From the NCBI GenBank assembly GCA_003194435.1, contig PQXC01000009.1:1-64000 (forward strand): a DNA stretch of 64,000 nucleotides, in the 5' to 3' direction. Positions within the stretch are counted from its first letter, which is position 1; every line of letters begins with the position of its first letter. Positions 38,250-47,205 of the stretch are shown here, one piece after another. This stretch comes from Candidatus Methanophagaceae archaeon (GTDB lineage Archaea; Halobacteriota; Syntropharchaeia; Alkanophagales; Methanospirareceae). The translations under genes were made by a program, and so were the position numbers. The notes beneath the pieces were generated by a model. The model did no database searches and was not told the origin of the DNA. It saw only the letters and a program-made list of their open reading frames with translations.

Positions 38250-40685
38250 TTGATGAGATTCATAAAGTGGTTCGAAGAGGTTGGACGTAATGATGTCGCA
38301 CTGGTTGGTGGTAAAAACGCATCGCTCGGCGAGATGATAAGGAATCTCAGTAGTGAAGGAGTGAATGTGCCTTCAGGATTCGCCATTACTGCTGAGGCAT
38401 ATAAATACCTGATAAAGGAAGCAGGCATAGAAGATGAGCTCAGGGATATACTCGAGGGTCTGGATACGCATGATATGGAGGACCTGTCCAGGCGTGGTAG
38501 CAAGATAAGGAGTATGATAAGAGATGCCAGATGCCCACCAGACCTGGAGGATGAGATAAGAGCGGCATACCGTGAGATGGAGTCCAGGTATGGTAAGAAC
38601 GTGGACGTGGCAGTGAGGAGCAGTGCAACTGCGGAGGACCTGCCGACAGCGAGTTTTGCGGGGCAGCAGGAGACGTATCTGAATGTAAGAGGCGAGAGAG
38701 AATTGATCGAGAAGGTCATGGAGTGCTTTGCCTCTCTATTCACTGACAGAGCGATTTCATATCGTGTAGATAAAGGATTTGACCATTTTAGTGTTTATCT
38801 ATCTGTGGGTGTGCAGAAGATGGTTCGTTCTGATCTGGCATGTGCAGGTGTCATGTTCTCAATAGATACCGAATCGGGGTTCAGAGATGCGGTTTACATC
38901 ACAGGTGCTTATGGACTGGGCGAGAATGTGGTGCAGGGCATAGTGAATCCCGACCAGTTCTATGTATTTAAGCCGACATTGAAGAAAGGCTACAGACCGC
39001 TGGTGGAGAAGAAACTGGGAACGAAGCGTAAGAAGCTGATCTATCGTAAGAATAGAGCAGGAACGAAGCAGAAGCTGGTGAGTCCAGAGGAGCAGAAGAA
39101 GTTCGTATTGAGTGATGATGAGGTTCTCACACTTGCGAGATGGGCTTGTATAATAGAGGAGCATTACGGTATGCCTATGGATATCGAATGGGCAAAAGAC
39201 GGACTGACAAAAGAGCTCTTTGTAGTACAGGCGAGACCAGAGACCGTGCATTCGCAGCGTAATGTCGCGCAGCTTGAGACTTATGTACTGGAAGAGGACA
39301 GGAACGCATTGAAGGAGAAGTTGCTGGTGGAGGGCGAAGCAGTGGGGACAAAGATCGGACAGGGAGAGGTGAATGTGATAGAGAATGCGCGAGATATCCA
39401 CAAATTTGAGCCGGGGCAGATTCTCGTCACCGAGATGACCGATCCTGACTGGGAGCCGATAATGAAGATCGCAGGTGCGATCGTTACAGATAGAGGTGGC
39501 AGGACGTGTCATGCAGCTATTATATCAAGAGAGCTGGGAATACCGTGTGTGATAGGCACAGTTCAGGGTACGAAGGTTTTGAGGAATGTGAAGGAAGTCA
39601 CGGTGGATTGCTCAGATGGTGTAGGGCGTGTGTACGAGGGAAGGCTGAAGTATCGGCGGGACAGGGTACCGCTGGACCAGCTACCACGAACACGAACCAA
39701 GATAATGATGAATATTGGTGTTCCAAGCAATGCATTTGTTCAGGGACAAATTCCAAATGATGGCGTTGGGTTAGCACGTGAGGAGTTCATTATCAATTCT
39801 TACATCGGGATTCACCCGCTGGCATTGATAGATTATGAGGAATTGAAGGAGAAGGCGAAGGAGGATAGGAAGATAGCGCGGGTGATAAGAGCGATAGATG
39901 CACGAAGTGCCTCATACGATGACAAGGCGCAGTTCTTCATTGACAATCTGGCGATGGGGATAGGGAAGATAGCAGCGGGATTTTATCCGAACGATGTGAT
40001 TGTGCGATTATCGGATTTTAAGACGAACGAATATGCGAATCTAATAGGGGGTTATTTATACGAGCCTGTGGAGAGCAACCCGATGCTGGGCTGGCGAGGA
40101 GCCTCGAGGTATTATGATGAGCGATTCAAACCCGCATTCGGGCTGGAATGTAAAGCGATAAAGAAGGTGCGGGATGAGATGGGGCTGACGAATGTGAAAG
40201 TGATGGTGCCCTTCTGCCGAACACCGGAAGAGGGGAGGAAGGTGATAGAAGTGATGGAGGAGTTTGGATTGAAGCAGGGTGAGAACGGACTGGAAGTATA
40301 CGTGATGTGCGAGATACCCTCAAATGTGATACTGGCAGAGGAATTTGCAGATGTATTCGATGGCTTCAGCATAGGCTCAAATGACCTTACACAACTGACT
40401 CTGGGGTTGGATCGCGATTCTGACCTCGTAGCGCATATATTCGATGAGCGAAATGAAGCAGTGAAGAGGCTGGTGAAGTATGTCATAGATGTAGCACACA
40501 GGCATGAGCCAAGGAGGAAGATAGGGATATGTGGACAGGCACCAAGTGACTTCCCGGAATTCGCTGAATTCCTCGTTGAATGCGGGATAGACTCAATGTC
40601 CCTGAATCCTGATGTGGTGATATCCACACGATTGAATGTAGCGAAGACGGAGAAGCGATTAGAGGAGCAGGGTAAGTTAGGTTAG
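38250..40685 (+). CDS. ppsA: Phosphoenolpyruvate synthase
   Basis: VALVGGKNASLGEMI, GGRTCHAAIISRELGIPCVIG (phosphohistidine), FSIGSNDLTQLTLGLDRDS. Confidence 0.97.
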   Translation: MMRFIKWFEEVGRNDVALVGGKNASLGEMIRNLSSEGVNVPSGFAITAEAYKYLIKEAGIEDELRDILEGLDTHDMEDLSRRGSKIRSMIRDARCPPDLEDEIRAAYREMESRYGKNVDVAVRSSATAEDLPTASFAGQQETYLNVRGERELIEKVMECFASLFTDRAISYRVDKGFDHFSVYLSVGVQKMVRSDLACAGVMFSIDTESGFRDAVYITGAYGLGENVVQGIVNPDQFYVFKPTLKKGYRPLVEKKLGTKRKKLIYRKNRAGTKQKLVSPEEQKKFVLSDDEVLTLARWACIIEEHYGMPMDIEWAKDGLTKELFVVQARPETVHSQRNVAQLETYVLEEDRNALKEKLLVEGEAVGTKIGQGEVNVIENARDIHKFEPGQILVTEMTDPDWEPIMKIAGAIVTDRGGRTCHAAIISRELGIPCVIGTVQGTKVLRNVKEVTVDCSDGVGRVYEGRLKYRRDRVPLDQLPRTRTKIMMNIGVPSNAFVQGQIPNDGVGLAREEFIINSYIGIHPLALIDYEELKEKAKEDRKIARVIRAIDARSASYDDKAQFFIDNLAMGIGKIAAGFYPNDVIVRLSDFKTNEYANLIGGYLYEPVESNPMLGWRGASRYYDERFKPAFGLECKAIKKVRDEMGLTNVKVMVPFCRTPEEGRKVIEVMEEFGLKQGENGLEVYVMCEIPSNVILAEEFADVFDGFSIGSNDLTQLTLGLDRDSDLVAHIFDERNEAVKRLVKYVIDVAHRHEPRRKIGICGQAPSDFPEFAEFLVECGIDSMSLNPDVVISTRLNVAKTEKRLEEQGKLG

Positions 40686-40719
40686 GGTTATAGTTATAGG
40701 TTAGGTAGTTAGATGTGAG

Positions 40720-41286
40720 ATGTATATAAGAATACGGGCTATTGATGTTGTCAGGGTACCACCAGAGCGGTTGGGCGAGGATTTAGTGAGTACAGTGAAG
40801 GAGTTACTGAAGGATAAGCTGGAGGGGCGGATGGATAAGAAGATCGGAATGTTCATTGCCATACTGGATGTTGTGGAGATGAAAGAAGGGCGGATAATGA
40901 TAGGAGATGGAGGTGTGTATTATGAGACGGTCTTTGATGCCATCGTATTCAGACCAGAGCTGCAGGAGATAGTAGAAGGGGAGGTAGTGGAGATAGTGGA
41001 TTTCGGCGCTTTCGTTGAGATTGGTCCACTGGATGGGTTATTGCATATCAGTCAGATAACAGATGAATTCATATCCTATGACGAGAAGGGTGCAAAACTC
41101 ATCACAAGGGAGACAAACAGGACGCTTGGTGAGGGAGATAAAGTACGTGCGCGAATAGTAGCGGTCTCTCTCAACGAACGTGACCCTGGTGACAGTAAGA
41201 TAGGGCTGACGATGAGACAGCCGGGTCTGGGTAAGATAGAATGGATAGAGGAGGAGCGAGAGAAGGAGGCGAAGAGGTTAGAGTAA
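40720..41286 (+). CDS. rpoE1: RNA polymerase subunit E' (Rpo7)
   Basis: IRAIDVVRVPPERLGEDL, S1 domain GEVVEIVDFGAFVEIGPLDGLLHISQI. Confidence 0.95.
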   Translation: MYIRIRAIDVVRVPPERLGEDLVSTVKELLKDKLEGRMDKKIGMFIAILDVVEMKEGRIMIGDGGVYYETVFDAIVFRPELQEIVEGEVVEIVDFGAFVEIGPLDGLLHISQITDEFISYDEKGAKLITRETNRTLGEGDKVRARIVAVSLNERDPGDSKIGLTMRQPGLGKIEWIEEEREKEAKRLE

Positions 41287-41291
41287 AATAA

Positions 41292-41477
41292 ATGGAACGA
41301 GCATGCAGGGATTGTCACAGGATAATAGAGGAAGGCAAATCGGTCTGTAAATGCGGCTCCAATTCCATCAGTAAAGACTGGAGCGGATATGTGGTGATTG
41401 TGGATGCAGAAAGTTCAGAGATAGCGAAGAAACTGGGTATAAAAAGAGAAGGGCGTTACGCATTGAAGGTAAGATAA
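41292..41477 (+). CDS. spt4: Transcription elongation factor Spt4 (RpoE'')
   Basis: ERACRDCHRIIEEGKSVCKCGSNSISKDWSGYVVIVDAESSEIAKKLGI. Confidence 0.94.
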   Translation: MERACRDCHRIIEEGKSVCKCGSNSISKDWSGYVVIVDAESSEIAKKLGIKREGRYALKVR

Positions 41478-41501
41478 TAAAAAACCCTTCTTTCAAAAAA
41501 G

Positions 41502-42251
41502 CTAAACCATTCCGATTTTAGCCTTTATCGCTTCTATCTCATGTTCTATCTTCGCAAACCTATCTTCCATATATGACCTCAAGTCCTCTCGTAACGACCT
41601 TATCTCCGTAACAATTTCATCTTTACTCTGCTCTATCACTTCAATTGTAGCATCCTGTTTCTCCAGCATCCTTTTCCCTATACTCACCGACTCTTCGCCA
41701 AGCGCTACTGATTTCTCACCTAACTCAACAGACTTCTCGCCCAATGCTACCGACTTCTCACCCAACTCCACTGACCTTTCACCTAACGCTACCGATTTTT
41801 CACCCAGCTCCACTGACCTTTTACTTAGCGCTACCAATTTCTCGCCTAACGCTACAGACCTCTCACCTAACTCCACTGATCTCTCACCAAGCGCCACTGA
41901 CTTCTCACCAAGTTCCACTGATTTGTATAGCAAAGCTCCAGCGGTATCCAGGCGTTCAAATAGTTCTTCACGCCAGTCACCACGTTTTATCTCAAAATAT
42001 TCAAATTCGTGCTTATACGGTTCAAAACTAACCTCAACGCTTTCTACATCTATCGGGAATCTCTTTATTTTTAGTTGCTCAATAAACTGAGCTATGTTCT
42101 CATCGCTGCCTTCTGCAACGATTTTAACGTCATAGGGCTTTAAATTCTCAACAAAACCACTTATGCTCAACTTCCGCGCTATCTTCGCCACGACATCTCT
42201 ATACCCTACACGCTGAACTTCGCCTTTTACAATCAATATTGCCCTTTTCAT
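41502..42251 (-). CDS. Acylphosphatase-domain protein with heptad-repeat C-terminal extension
   Basis: KGEVQRVGYRDVVAKIARKLSISGFVENL acylphosphatase signature followed by 12 repeats of (K/R)SV(A/E)LGE. Confidence 0.88.
   Translation of the reverse strand: MKRAILIVKGEVQRVGYRDVVAKIARKLSISGFVENLKPYDVKIVAEGSDENIAQFIEQLKIKRFPIDVESVEVSFEPYKHEFEYFEIKRGDWREELFERLDTAGALLYKSVELGEKSVALGERSVELGERSVALGEKLVALSKRSVELGEKSVALGERSVELGEKSVALGEKSVELGEKSVALGEESVSIGKRMLEKQDATIEVIEQSKDEIVTEIRSLREDLRSYMEDRFAKIEHEIEAIKAKIGMV
41673..41924 (-). repeat. 12 x 21-bp coding repeats (7-aa unit, A/E alternation suggests a 42-bp higher-order unit)
   Basis: Residues 110-193 of the acylphosphatase-domain protein. Confidence 0.93.
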
Positions 42252-42685
42252 TGCACTTCTCTCCTCACCCGCTGCCCCGGCATTTTATTCTTTCGCTGGC
42301 ATCTCTAAGAGAAAGAGTAAGAATAGTACATATAAATTAAATTGCGGCTCATCCATCTGAGTCACATTTTTCTTCACATCATCCCGATTTTCGCTTTTAT
42401 CGCTTATATCTCATCTATCTCATCTCATGCTCGATTTTACCAGACTTAACTTCTTAAAGCTCAGCATCAAAGCAGCCATCTCACGCTCTTACCCCGGAAC
42501 ATCCACTCCCTGCCTCTCAAAAACTATTGCATCCTCTTCGCCTTCCCCTCTTTGGGTAAGTTGTCAGTAATTCCAAATTGGTACTGGTAACTTCCAAAAC
42601 AAACACCTCTTCATATAAAAATAAAAGGGGAAAAAAACAAACCCCGCAAACTTTTATTTATTCTCCTCCCTGGTCTTATCTTACT

Positions 42686-45124
42686 TTACTTCCTTCTCCT
42701 CAGTACGAGGTATGCAATTGCGAGCAAGCCTGCAATGGTGAATACCGAAGCACCGAAACCAGGTGTTGGCTTTGGTGTGGGCGTAGGTGTTGCTGGTGCT
42801 GGTGTAGGTGTAGCCGGTGCTGGTGTAGGCGTTTCTGGTGCTGCAGTTGGCGCTGGTGTAGGTGTTACTCCAGTTGGTAGCGGTGTGGGCGCAGGTGTTG
42901 CACCTGTTGCTAATATCTCCACTGTTACTGTATCTGTATTGCCATCGCCATCATCTGCTTCAAGCGTATATGTTCCTGGCACAGCATCCGTAGTGTCAAT
43001 CGTAGCTTCGAACACTCCTTCTTCTGGTGTAGGCCATTCTACTTCCGCTATTCCTACAGGTAAGTCCATAGGTCCAGCGAAAGTGGAAATCGTTATTAGC
43101 GTATCAGGTTCGCGGTTCGTTGTTCCACTTACGTTCAATGGTTCGCCAATTGTCACTGCTTCTACCGGATTAAACTGAACATATGCAGACTCTACTTTAA
43201 AGGACAAAGGTATGAGCAGATCGTCACTTCCCGCCCTGTCAATAGTACGGTCCTGGATTATTGATAATATCTGTGCTTGATCTTTACCTCTAAGGTCGCC
43301 AAACATTTCGGCTTCGATTTCTCCTGCTCCAACACTTTCCCCCGAAGTTTTTCTTAAATCGCCGTACTCACCATCACGTCCGGGCGAAAGAACCAGTGCT
43401 AACCACATACCGGTATCCAGACCCTCAGTCATTGTTATATCCTCGTCGAATTCATCGTTTTTGTCCACTGACGATGCTATTATCTTAAGTCCGTTTTCTA
43501 TACTTGGTTCAGCCGCACCTCTAGCATATCCTTTGGGTCCTATAAGGATTATATCCACATTGTCCACACCGGTTGCTGTACCCTCTATCGTATAGTCGTC
43601 ACCTTCAGCAATTACTTTCCTCGGCTGTGTCGCATTGAGTGCACCACTGACTAACCTTATACTCGTCTTACCGTCTTCATCTTTACCCTCATAGGTCTTT
43701 ACTTTATCCCAGTTATCCTTCGTCACAAATGGTGGATCAATGAAAACATCAATTGTGTATGAGCCTGTGGTCAACCCTTCTGTCTTCCATTTCACCTCGA
43801 ATTCGTTGTTCTCGTCTACTGCCTTCTTAAATACTATATTCGCATCTTCTATAACTATGTAAACTTTATCACCTGCGCTTATAGCTCCTTTTATCTCTAC
43901 TTCTTCGCCGATCACCGCAGTTGATGGTATATCAAAAGTTACCTTTGCCTCTGTTACTTCTACGTCTATATCATCATCGTCCTTACTATCCACTATCTCA
44001 CCGTCTTTTACAAAATCTATTTCTTCGGTAAGTTCCTTGTCTTTCGTCCTAGGCGTATCATACACATGTATTGTATATGTCCTCTCATCTGCATGTTCTG
44101 TACTGATCTTGACGTCCGCGATACCATCACTACCTGTCTTTATCCATGCTGCCAGATTCGGGGCGTCTTTTGAAATCACTTCCTCTCCTGACAGTTTCTT
44201 AACATCGCCCGCCATTTTTATCTCCGGCGGTTCGTCTGGATCCACGCCCGTAACTGTCAGGTAATACCAGGTTGTTGGGTTACCACTGACCTTTAGAACG
44301 ATGTCCTCACCTTTACCCACTTCTTCTTCCACTGCCTCTATCGAAAGTTCCTCACTGCGTATCCTGAATTCATACTCCGGTGACGAGACATCCAGCAGAT
44401 TACAACTTTCTTTATCTGTCTTTATTATAACCCTGTACTCGCCGGTGTCCATGTCCTCTAAGTCTATTGCATCAGAATATGGTGGAGCTTCGGTAGTCCA
44501 GTTAGGAGTCAAGTCAGTAACAAAGAATGTTGTGGAAATTGCAGGAATATCGCTGAGACTTACACCGTCTATGGATAGAACTTCTGTATCGTCCGGGTCA
44601 TAAACTTTGATATCAACTTTCGCGTCTGGAATCTTCTCCCCGCCAAAGTTCGGCTCTATTTTGAATACTATCTCGGAGCTGACTGGAACACTTTTTCCCA
44701 CCACCGAATCCTGCTTTTTATTATTTAATATTACATCACCCGTTATCTCTGGTTCGGCAATGTATATGAATTTACCATCATATTTGGCACCGCCACCAAC
44801 GCACTTATATTTACCTTCTGTAACTGACGGAACAGTCCATCCTTTAGGATTTACTGTTATTGGAGACACACCTTCGGTAGCTGTATCTGGGACACCTTCA
44901 AGCTTGAGGTCAATAAGGGCATCATTTGCATCACCATACACGCCGTTATTATTTGTATCGAACGTCAGATTCTGTTCACCAATGTATACAGTATCATTGG
45001 CTTTTATCTCGTTAGCTGCTTGTCTTCCCACCGCCACAGGGATTATTGCTGCAAATACTAACGTCAGTGTAATCGCCACTATTGCAAGCCCTGTTATCGC
45101 TTTTACTCTATTCTTAGTATCCAT
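42686..45124 (-). CDS. S-layer-like surface glycoprotein with PGF-CTERM sorting signal
   Basis: Signal peptide, VYIGEQNLTFD, repeated beta-rich regions, Thr/Pro-rich linker, PGFGASVFTIAGLLAIAYLVLRRRK terminus; SD GGAGGTGAG upstream. Confidence 0.88.
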   Translation of the reverse strand: MDTKNRVKAITGLAIVAITLTLVFAAIIPVAVGRQAANEIKANDTVYIGEQNLTFDTNNNGVYGDANDALIDLKLEGVPDTATEGVSPITVNPKGWTVPSVTEGKYKCVGGGAKYDGKFIYIAEPEITGDVILNNKKQDSVVGKSVPVSSEIVFKIEPNFGGEKIPDAKVDIKVYDPDDTEVLSIDGVSLSDIPAISTTFFVTDLTPNWTTEAPPYSDAIDLEDMDTGEYRVIIKTDKESCNLLDVSSPEYEFRIRSEELSIEAVEEEVGKGEDIVLKVSGNPTTWYYLTVTGVDPDEPPEIKMAGDVKKLSGEEVISKDAPNLAAWIKTGSDGIADVKISTEHADERTYTIHVYDTPRTKDKELTEEIDFVKDGEIVDSKDDDDIDVEVTEAKVTFDIPSTAVIGEEVEIKGAISAGDKVYIVIEDANIVFKKAVDENNEFEVKWKTEGLTTGSYTIDVFIDPPFVTKDNWDKVKTYEGKDEDGKTSIRLVSGALNATQPRKVIAEGDDYTIEGTATGVDNVDIILIGPKGYARGAAEPSIENGLKIIASSVDKNDEFDEDITMTEGLDTGMWLALVLSPGRDGEYGDLRKTSGESVGAGEIEAEMFGDLRGKDQAQILSIIQDRTIDRAGSDDLLIPLSFKVESAYVQFNPVEAVTIGEPLNVSGTTNREPDTLITISTFAGPMDLPVGIAEVEWPTPEEGVFEATIDTTDAVPGTYTLEADDGDGNTDTVTVEILATGATPAPTPLPTGVTPTPAPTAAPETPTPAPATPTPAPATPTPTPKPTPGFGASVFTIAGLLAIAYLVLRRRK

Positions 45125-45541
45125 TTTTGCGTTCTCACCTCCTAAGTTTTTTTATCGAAAAGGGGATATATAAAACTTTGGGTAAACACTCCGCACCCCG
45201 CTCCGCTGCTCTGACCTTCGCTTTACTTTACTCTTATCTCTTATCTTTTCTCGCTGCATTTCTCTTTTCCCCTTCTTCTTTTATTCTACTCCCCTCTTCT
45301 ATCCTATTCTTCACTTGGTATATATAACTTTATGTTTTTCGGTTTTTTTCTTTCTCTTCTGGTACGCATTTCTTTTAGCGCCCGCACCATAGCGCCCCCA
45401 TCTTCTGATATAGATGAGCGTTATTAGTATGACATGCTACATGATATATATTAGATATGGAATAGAACAAATGGGTATATAAAACTTTCGATAAAACAAA
45501 CGCGGGGCTTCTAAAAACTACTATGGATAATATATCCATAT

Positions 45542-46150
45542 ATGCCTGTAAGTCTCATCGCCATCACCGGTACGCCGGGAACAGGCAAGACTTCGGTATG
45601 CCGCGCACTTGAGCCTATAAGCGAATATAACATCATCAATTTGGATGCGGTCATCAAGAGCAAAGGGTTCTACACCGGTATAGACGATGATAGGGGATGC
45701 CTTATAGCCGACCTCACCAGATTAAGGGATTACATAAAGAGTGAGGTAGAGAATAGCGAGAAGCAGGTGGTGATTGAAAGTCATCTTGCGCATCTACTTC
45801 AACCTGATGTAGCCATCGTGCTCCGTACCAATCCTGCGGTACTCGCCTCGCGATTGATGCAAAAAGGCTTCACGATGCGGAAGATAGAGGAGAATGTGGA
45901 AGCGGAGATGCTGGATGTTATTCTTATAGAAGCAGTGGATTTATGCAAGGTTGTATACGAAGTGGACACCACTACCAGTGCTATATCGGAGACCGCATCC
46001 ACAATACGCGAGATTATAGATGCAGAGAGAGGCATAGACGCGAGTCGAAAGAAATCACTACGCCTCAAATTCCGCCCGGGCTCTATAAGCAGGAACTGGC
46101 TAACATTAACGTACCCGGAGCCTGTCCGCAATCGCTCTTATATCATTTGA
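45542..46150 (+). CDS. AK6/Fap7-type adenylate kinase family protein
   Basis: ITGTPGTGKTSVCRAL P-loop, VVIESHLAHLLQPDVAIVLRTNPAVLASRL. Confidence 0.9.
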   Translation: MPVSLIAITGTPGTGKTSVCRALEPISEYNIINLDAVIKSKGFYTGIDDDRGCLIADLTRLRDYIKSEVENSEKQVVIESHLAHLLQPDVAIVLRTNPAVLASRLMQKGFTMRKIEENVEAEMLDVILIEAVDLCKVVYEVDTTTSAISETASTIREIIDAERGIDASRKKSLRLKFRPGSISRNWLTLTYPEPVRNRSYII

Positions 46151-47200
46151 TATCTCTGTCAGTGCTGCTCTTATCTTCAATAACTCACGCGCCGCTCCTC
46201 GCTTATCTTCATCTTCACTGCGCGCAAATCGCCCTGCAATTCTACTTATCGAGCTCGAATTTGCGTCTATCTGCCCTGAAACATCTTCCAGATCCGATGT
46301 CGCCGCTTCTATATCCACCCCCCTGCCGCCACCGCGCGTGGCATATACATACACAGATGCAGCACCGAGTATCAATCCCAGTACCACTGCCAGAATGAGA
46401 TAGAGAGCTAATGGTGGCGGCGCCATCTCGGCTGACAACTCCCTGTAATGCCGCGACAGTAGCATTGCCCAGCCCGGGTGCCCCTCTTCGTATAACCGCC
46501 TTATATCCTCTTCCAGACCTGTTTTTCCTATATCAGACTCTGCAATTGTCAAATTAGCCTCTATTGAGCGATTCGCAGCCAGTATCTTCTTATTCGTTGC
46601 ATAGAACCGCATCACAGGCGACAATTTCTGGATATATGTTATGTTACCACCCTCCATCCTTCCTACGCTTAATCGGACTTCTACCTCCTTCTTACTTAGC
46701 CCATCGAGGTCATAAGCTTCGAATCCGGGCTCTTTTACCTTCTTCAATGGCTTGGGAACTTCTGCTGAGAGGATAATCGGTGACGGAAATATCCCTTCAT
46801 GCGCCTCCTTGCCTTCCCATACAATCCAGTTCCCGGAATGTGATATGTTATCACCGAACTTCCATTCGGGGTCAGACATATCTGTGTAGAGTTCCAATAC
46901 GTAATTCTCAAGAATCGGACTCCCGGTCTTACTCACATATATATGGAATTCAAGCCTCTCACCTTCCAGCTGGTTGCTACCTATCACCTCTGTATAATTA
47001 TGCTCTACGCCCGTGTCCAGATTGCGTACGTATGAACGGTCCACATTCAACTTCAGGACCTCCAGAGCCGCAGCACCCGGTACTAAATATAGAACTAAAA
47101 GTGTCAACAGTATCAGGAATGCACCAGCGGAGATACAGATACGGGGTTTGAGTTTATGTCTTCTCTCCATCTTCTGCTTCATCCTTATCTCCTTCATCAT
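46106..47200 (-). CDS. Exported single-pass membrane protein with cytoplasmic helical tail
   Basis: N-terminal signal, ~250-aa ectodomain, TM LALYLILAVVLGLILGAASVYVYAT, helical C-terminus. Confidence 0.7.
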   Translation of the reverse strand: MMKEIRMKQKMERRHKLKPRICISAGAFLILLTLLVLYLVPGAAALEVLKLNVDRSYVRNLDTGVEHNYTEVIGSNQLEGERLEFHIYVSKTGSPILENYVLELYTDMSDPEWKFGDNISHSGNWIVWEGKEAHEGIFPSPIILSAEVPKPLKKVKEPGFEAYDLDGLSKKEVEVRLSVGRMEGGNITYIQKLSPVMRFYATNKKILAANRSIEANLTIAESDIGKTGLEEDIRRLYEEGHPGWAMLLSRHYRELSAEMAPPPLALYLILAVVLGLILGAASVYVYATRGGGRGVDIEAATSDLEDVSGQIDANSSSISRIAGRFARSEDEDKRGAARELLKIRAALTEISNDIRAIADRLRVR

Positions 47201-47205
47201 CTATT

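Noticed and set aside
38859-39512. 217-aa minus-strand ORF inside ppsA
   Set aside because: Antisense shadow of a strongly conserved PEP synthase
41673-41924. Regular 21-bp repeats that could suggest a CRISPR or minisatellite array
   Set aside because: They are contiguous, in frame and encode heptads inside an acylphosphatase-domain gene; no spacers
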